This document shows, piece by piece, positions 29,475 to 32,234 of a stretch of 32,234 bases of DNA (the stretch's first letter is position 1; each line of letters opens with the position of its first letter). The stretch is from Marinilabiliaceae bacterium (GTDB lineage Bacteria > Bacteroidota > Bacteroidia > Bacteroidales > Marinilabiliaceae), in NCBI GenBank assembly GCA_027010905.1, contig JALVBA010000101.1, positions 1-32,234 on the forward strand, read 5' to 3'. The translations under genes were made by a program, and so were the position numbers. The notes beneath the pieces were generated by a model, which was given only the letters and a program-made list of their open reading frames with translations, was not told the origin of the DNA and searched no databases.

Positions 29475-30416
29475 ATGAATAAGTCAAAGCCTGTAATACA
29501 ACCCTTTCCTAAAAAGGAGATTTTGTCTGAACTTACAGATAACCTGTTTGTACGATACACAAACAAAGGGAACAACAAGATATATGACTTTACTGCTCAT
29601 GACGCACCAACTCTGATGCAGGAGGTAGGGAGGCTTAGGGAAATTACCTTCAGGTTGGCAGGAGGTGGCACCGGCAAGCCGGCTGACATTGACGATTACG
29701 ATATGGCAAAGACACCATACCGTCAGTTGATAGTCTGGGATCCCGATGAGCAGGAGATACTTGGGGGTTATCGTTACCTATTGGGAAATAACCTGCCTAA
29801 AAATGATAAAGGCGAAGTTGTTTTGGCAACATCACGCCTGTTCCATCTTTCAGATAAATTCATAAATGAGGTATTGCCTCACACCATCGAGCTGGGTCGT
29901 TCATTCGTGCAACCTCAGTATCAGTCGAGTAAAGCAGGTGCTAAGAGTCTGTTTGCTCTTGATAACCTTTGGGACGGATTAGGCACACTGATAATTCACT
30001 ACCCCGAAATGAAATATTTTTTCGGCAAAGTAACTATGTACACACACTTCAATCAGGAGGCAAGAGATTACATTCTTGGTTTTATGAAGATCTATTTCAG
30101 AGACAAAGAGAATTTGGTATATCCTCATTCACCCGTTAAGATATCATTCACTAACGATCAGTTGAAAGAGATTTTCTCAGAAAACAGTTTTGAAGAGGAC
30201 TACAAAATATTGAGTAAAAAAGTTCGTGAACTAGGCGAGAACATACCACCTCTGATAAATGCCTATATGGGACTGTCGCCATCAATGAGAACTTTTGGAA
30301 CTGCCATCAACGATCGTTTTGGCGATGTTGAAGAGACAGGCATTATCATAACGATAAAAGATCTCTACTCACAAAAGGTTGGCAGACATGTTTCGTCTTA
30401 CAAGAAAAAGGAGTAA
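29475..30416 (+). CDS. glsB: GNAT-family (OlsB/GlsB/hemolysin-like) N-acyltransferase
   Basis: VGRLREITFRLAGGGTGKPADIDDYD, QLIVWDPDEQEILGGYRYLLG, ELGRSFVQPQYQ. Confidence 0.82.
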   Translation: MNKSKPVIQPFPKKEILSELTDNLFVRYTNKGNNKIYDFTAHDAPTLMQEVGRLREITFRLAGGGTGKPADIDDYDMAKTPYRQLIVWDPDEQEILGGYRYLLGNNLPKNDKGEVVLATSRLFHLSDKFINEVLPHTIELGRSFVQPQYQSSKAGAKSLFALDNLWDGLGTLIIHYPEMKYFFGKVTMYTHFNQEARDYILGFMKIYFRDKENLVYPHSPVKISFTNDQLKEIFSENSFEEDYKILSKKVRELGENIPPLINAYMGLSPSMRTFGTAINDRFGDVEETGIIITIKDLYSQKVGRHVSSYKKKE

Positions 30417-30424
30417 TCACATAA

Positions 30425-31924
30425 ATGATTATGACAACTGACAAGATGTATGATTTGGTAGTAATTGGCAGTGGACCTGCCGGGTTTGCAGCTGCCTCAA
30501 GAGCTCTCGACTTTGGGATGGACGTATGCCTCATTGAAGGTACCAACCTTGGTGGAACAGGTATAATTAACGGAGTTCTCACATCCAAAACTATGTATGA
30601 GCTTTCGATGGATTACTCAGTAGCCGCTAGAATTGACAGGGGTTACAGAGCCGGAAATCTGACTGTAAATTACAATGAGGTAAAGAAAACCATCGTTCAG
30701 GCTGCCAAGGAAAAACAATACCAAATGCTCAGTCAGATTGAGTCATACTCACCCGACAAACACGCTAATGGTTCAGTAATACTAGAGAAAGGTTGGGCAA
30801 ATTTCATTGATGGACATTCTGTAAAGATAACAGGTGGCGAGAGTGGTAATAAAATTATCAGAGGCGAAAATTTCATTGTAGCTACAGGATCGAGGCCACG
30901 TCAATACCCGGGGCTTGAAGTTGACGGAAAACGGATTATCACCTCTGACCACATACTTGATTTAGAGAAGTTCCCCGAGAGAATGCTCATTCTCGGCTCG
31001 GGAATAATCGGTTGTGAATTTGCCACTATCTTCTCAAATTTTAAACAGACGGAGGTACACCTGCTAGACAGGGCGAAGCGTGTACTGCCCTATGAAGATA
31101 ACGATGTAAGTGATTTTGTCTCTGACAGTCTGGAGAAGAACGGAGTGATAATTCACCACACAGCAACATTAAGAGAGATAAAAAAACATGACAACTATCT
31201 AGAAGTGATTCTTGATTACGAAAGTGGTAACAGCAAGGTGTTTGAGGTTGATGTTGCACTTGTTGCAATCGGCAGAGAGCTTAACACTGACAACTTAGGT
31301 CTGGACAAGATTGGAATTACATCAAAAGGTAACGGCTCAATCTCAATTGGTGATGACTGTATTCTGAAAAATGACAAAGATATCTGTAACGTATATGCTG
31401 CAGGAGACATTACCGGACATATGCAACTATACAGCATTGCCGAATATCAGGGAAGGCTGGCAGTAGAGAAAATTACTGATTCACCAATATATTTGGCAGA
31501 CTACTCACACATGTCGACACTAATGTTTTTCAAACCCGAAGTGGCAGCCGTTGGTGCAAACGAGAAGATTCTTAGGGCAAAGAAGATACCGTACAAGGCG
31601 GCATACTACTCAAATAAACTGGTAAACCGTGCCGTGGCTATGAGAAGTACCGGTGGTTTTGTAAAGATACTTGTTAGTGGTGATGAGAAACAGGATATTC
31701 TGGGCATGCGGGCTGCCGGACCACAGGCGTCATCGTTTATTGTTGCTGTTGCTCACCTGATAAGTAAAGGTTCAAGCCTACAGGAAGCACTAAAAATTTT
31801 CTATCCTCACCCCAGTTTGCCTGAGGGTATACAAGAGTGTTTACGATCGCTCAGTAACAGGTCTATTTACAAGCCAAAGGCCTTCCCAAATCTCATTAAC
31901 ATCAGAGAGTGGAAACCGGAATAG
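30425..31924 (+). CDS. Pyridine nucleotide-disulfide oxidoreductase family flavoprotein lacking the CxxxxC redox pair
   Basis: FAD motif LVVIGSGPAGFAAASRALDFG, NAD motif MLILGSGIIGCEFATIFSNF, VYAAGDITGHMQLYSIAEYQGRLA, C-terminal YPHPSLPEG. Active-site region reads LGGTGIINGVLTSK. Confidence 0.9.
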   Translation: MIMTTDKMYDLVVIGSGPAGFAAASRALDFGMDVCLIEGTNLGGTGIINGVLTSKTMYELSMDYSVAARIDRGYRAGNLTVNYNEVKKTIVQAAKEKQYQMLSQIESYSPDKHANGSVILEKGWANFIDGHSVKITGGESGNKIIRGENFIVATGSRPRQYPGLEVDGKRIITSDHILDLEKFPERMLILGSGIIGCEFATIFSNFKQTEVHLLDRAKRVLPYEDNDVSDFVSDSLEKNGVIIHHTATLREIKKHDNYLEVILDYESGNSKVFEVDVALVAIGRELNTDNLGLDKIGITSKGNGSISIGDDCILKNDKDICNVYAAGDITGHMQLYSIAEYQGRLAVEKITDSPIYLADYSHMSTLMFFKPEVAAVGANEKILRAKKIPYKAAYYSNKLVNRAVAMRSTGGFVKILVSGDEKQDILGMRAAGPQASSFIVAVAHLISKGSSLQEALKIFYPHPSLPEGIQECLRSLSNRSIYKPKAFPNLINIREWKPE

Positions 31925-32050
31925 ATAAATAGTGTGTCCTTTTCGGTTATTCTTAATACATCCGATTGACAACCATTACTCAGTGTTTTTGTCACAATTT
32001 TTGCATCCGTAAAAATATGCGCAAAAAAATATTATATTTTACTTTTTATA

Positions 32051-32075
32051 CCCGGGGCTTCACCCCGGGCTATTA
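32051..32075 (+). repeat. REP-like hairpin of the TTCA-loop/GCTATT family
   Basis: CCCGGGG-cttca-CCCCGGG followed by CTATTA; same loop and 3' flank as 11839-11863 with a different stem. Confidence 0.75.
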
Positions 32076-32234
32076 GTATGTCGGGCATGGTAATAGGCTG
32101 GCGAGGTGTAAGTCCTCGTACGTGCCGAGTTGATAGGAAACGTTAGCGATTGGCAATGGTGTTGTGGGTGACTGCAAATCAGAAAGAAGCCATTAGCAAA
32201 TTTGAAGTCCTGACGAACAGAAATCTGATATAAG
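32076..32234 (+). mobile_element. Probable 5' end of a group II intron (truncated by the window edge)
   Basis: Non-coding, structured-looking sequence. GCGAGGTGTAAGTCCTCG stem-loop, then GGGTGACTGCAAATCAGAAAGAAGCC and CCTGACGAACAGAAATCTGATATAAG, resembling domain I of bacterial group II introns (compare ...ATCAGATATAAG in Ll.LtrB). RT ORF and domain V would lie outside the window. Confidence 0.5.

Overview
The window is a Bacteroidetes (Bacteroidales-like) chromosomal segment, mostly conserved core genes. The plus strand from the start carries a TPR protein, LptC, a CNNM/CBS transporter, a PpiD/SurA-type prolyl isomerase, a class II (B12-dependent) ribonucleotide reductase, GltX and an accessory AAA_14/DUF4143 ATPase. 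The minus strand carries a GatB/YqeY gene and a compact division/cell-wall (dcw) cluster that reads mraZ-rsmH-ftsL-ftsI-murE-mraY-murD-ftsW-murG-murC-ftsQ-ftsA-ftsZ. Divergent from mraZ is a plus-strand operon of a PlsC-like acyltransferase, a GNAT acyltransferase (a likely glycine-lipid GlsA/GlsB pair) and an FAD oxidoreductase that lacks the redox cysteines. The unusual material is concentrated in two places. At 10.1-12.1 kb the DUF4143 ATPase appears to be the surviving copy of a tandem duplication. The other copy is reduced to a 3' fragment by an apparent CTGAC-microhomology deletion. A nested palindrome overlaps the ATPase promoter, and a cluster of REP/BIME-like hairpins with covarying stems follows the gene. 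At 32.05-32.23 kb another hairpin of the same family is followed by a structured sequence resembling the 5' end of a group II intron, cut by the window edge. Smaller signals are a four-unit 10-bp MraZ-box operator and heptanucleotide tandem repeats inside the dcw cluster. All similarity statements come from reading the sequence and remembered family motifs; no searches were run.
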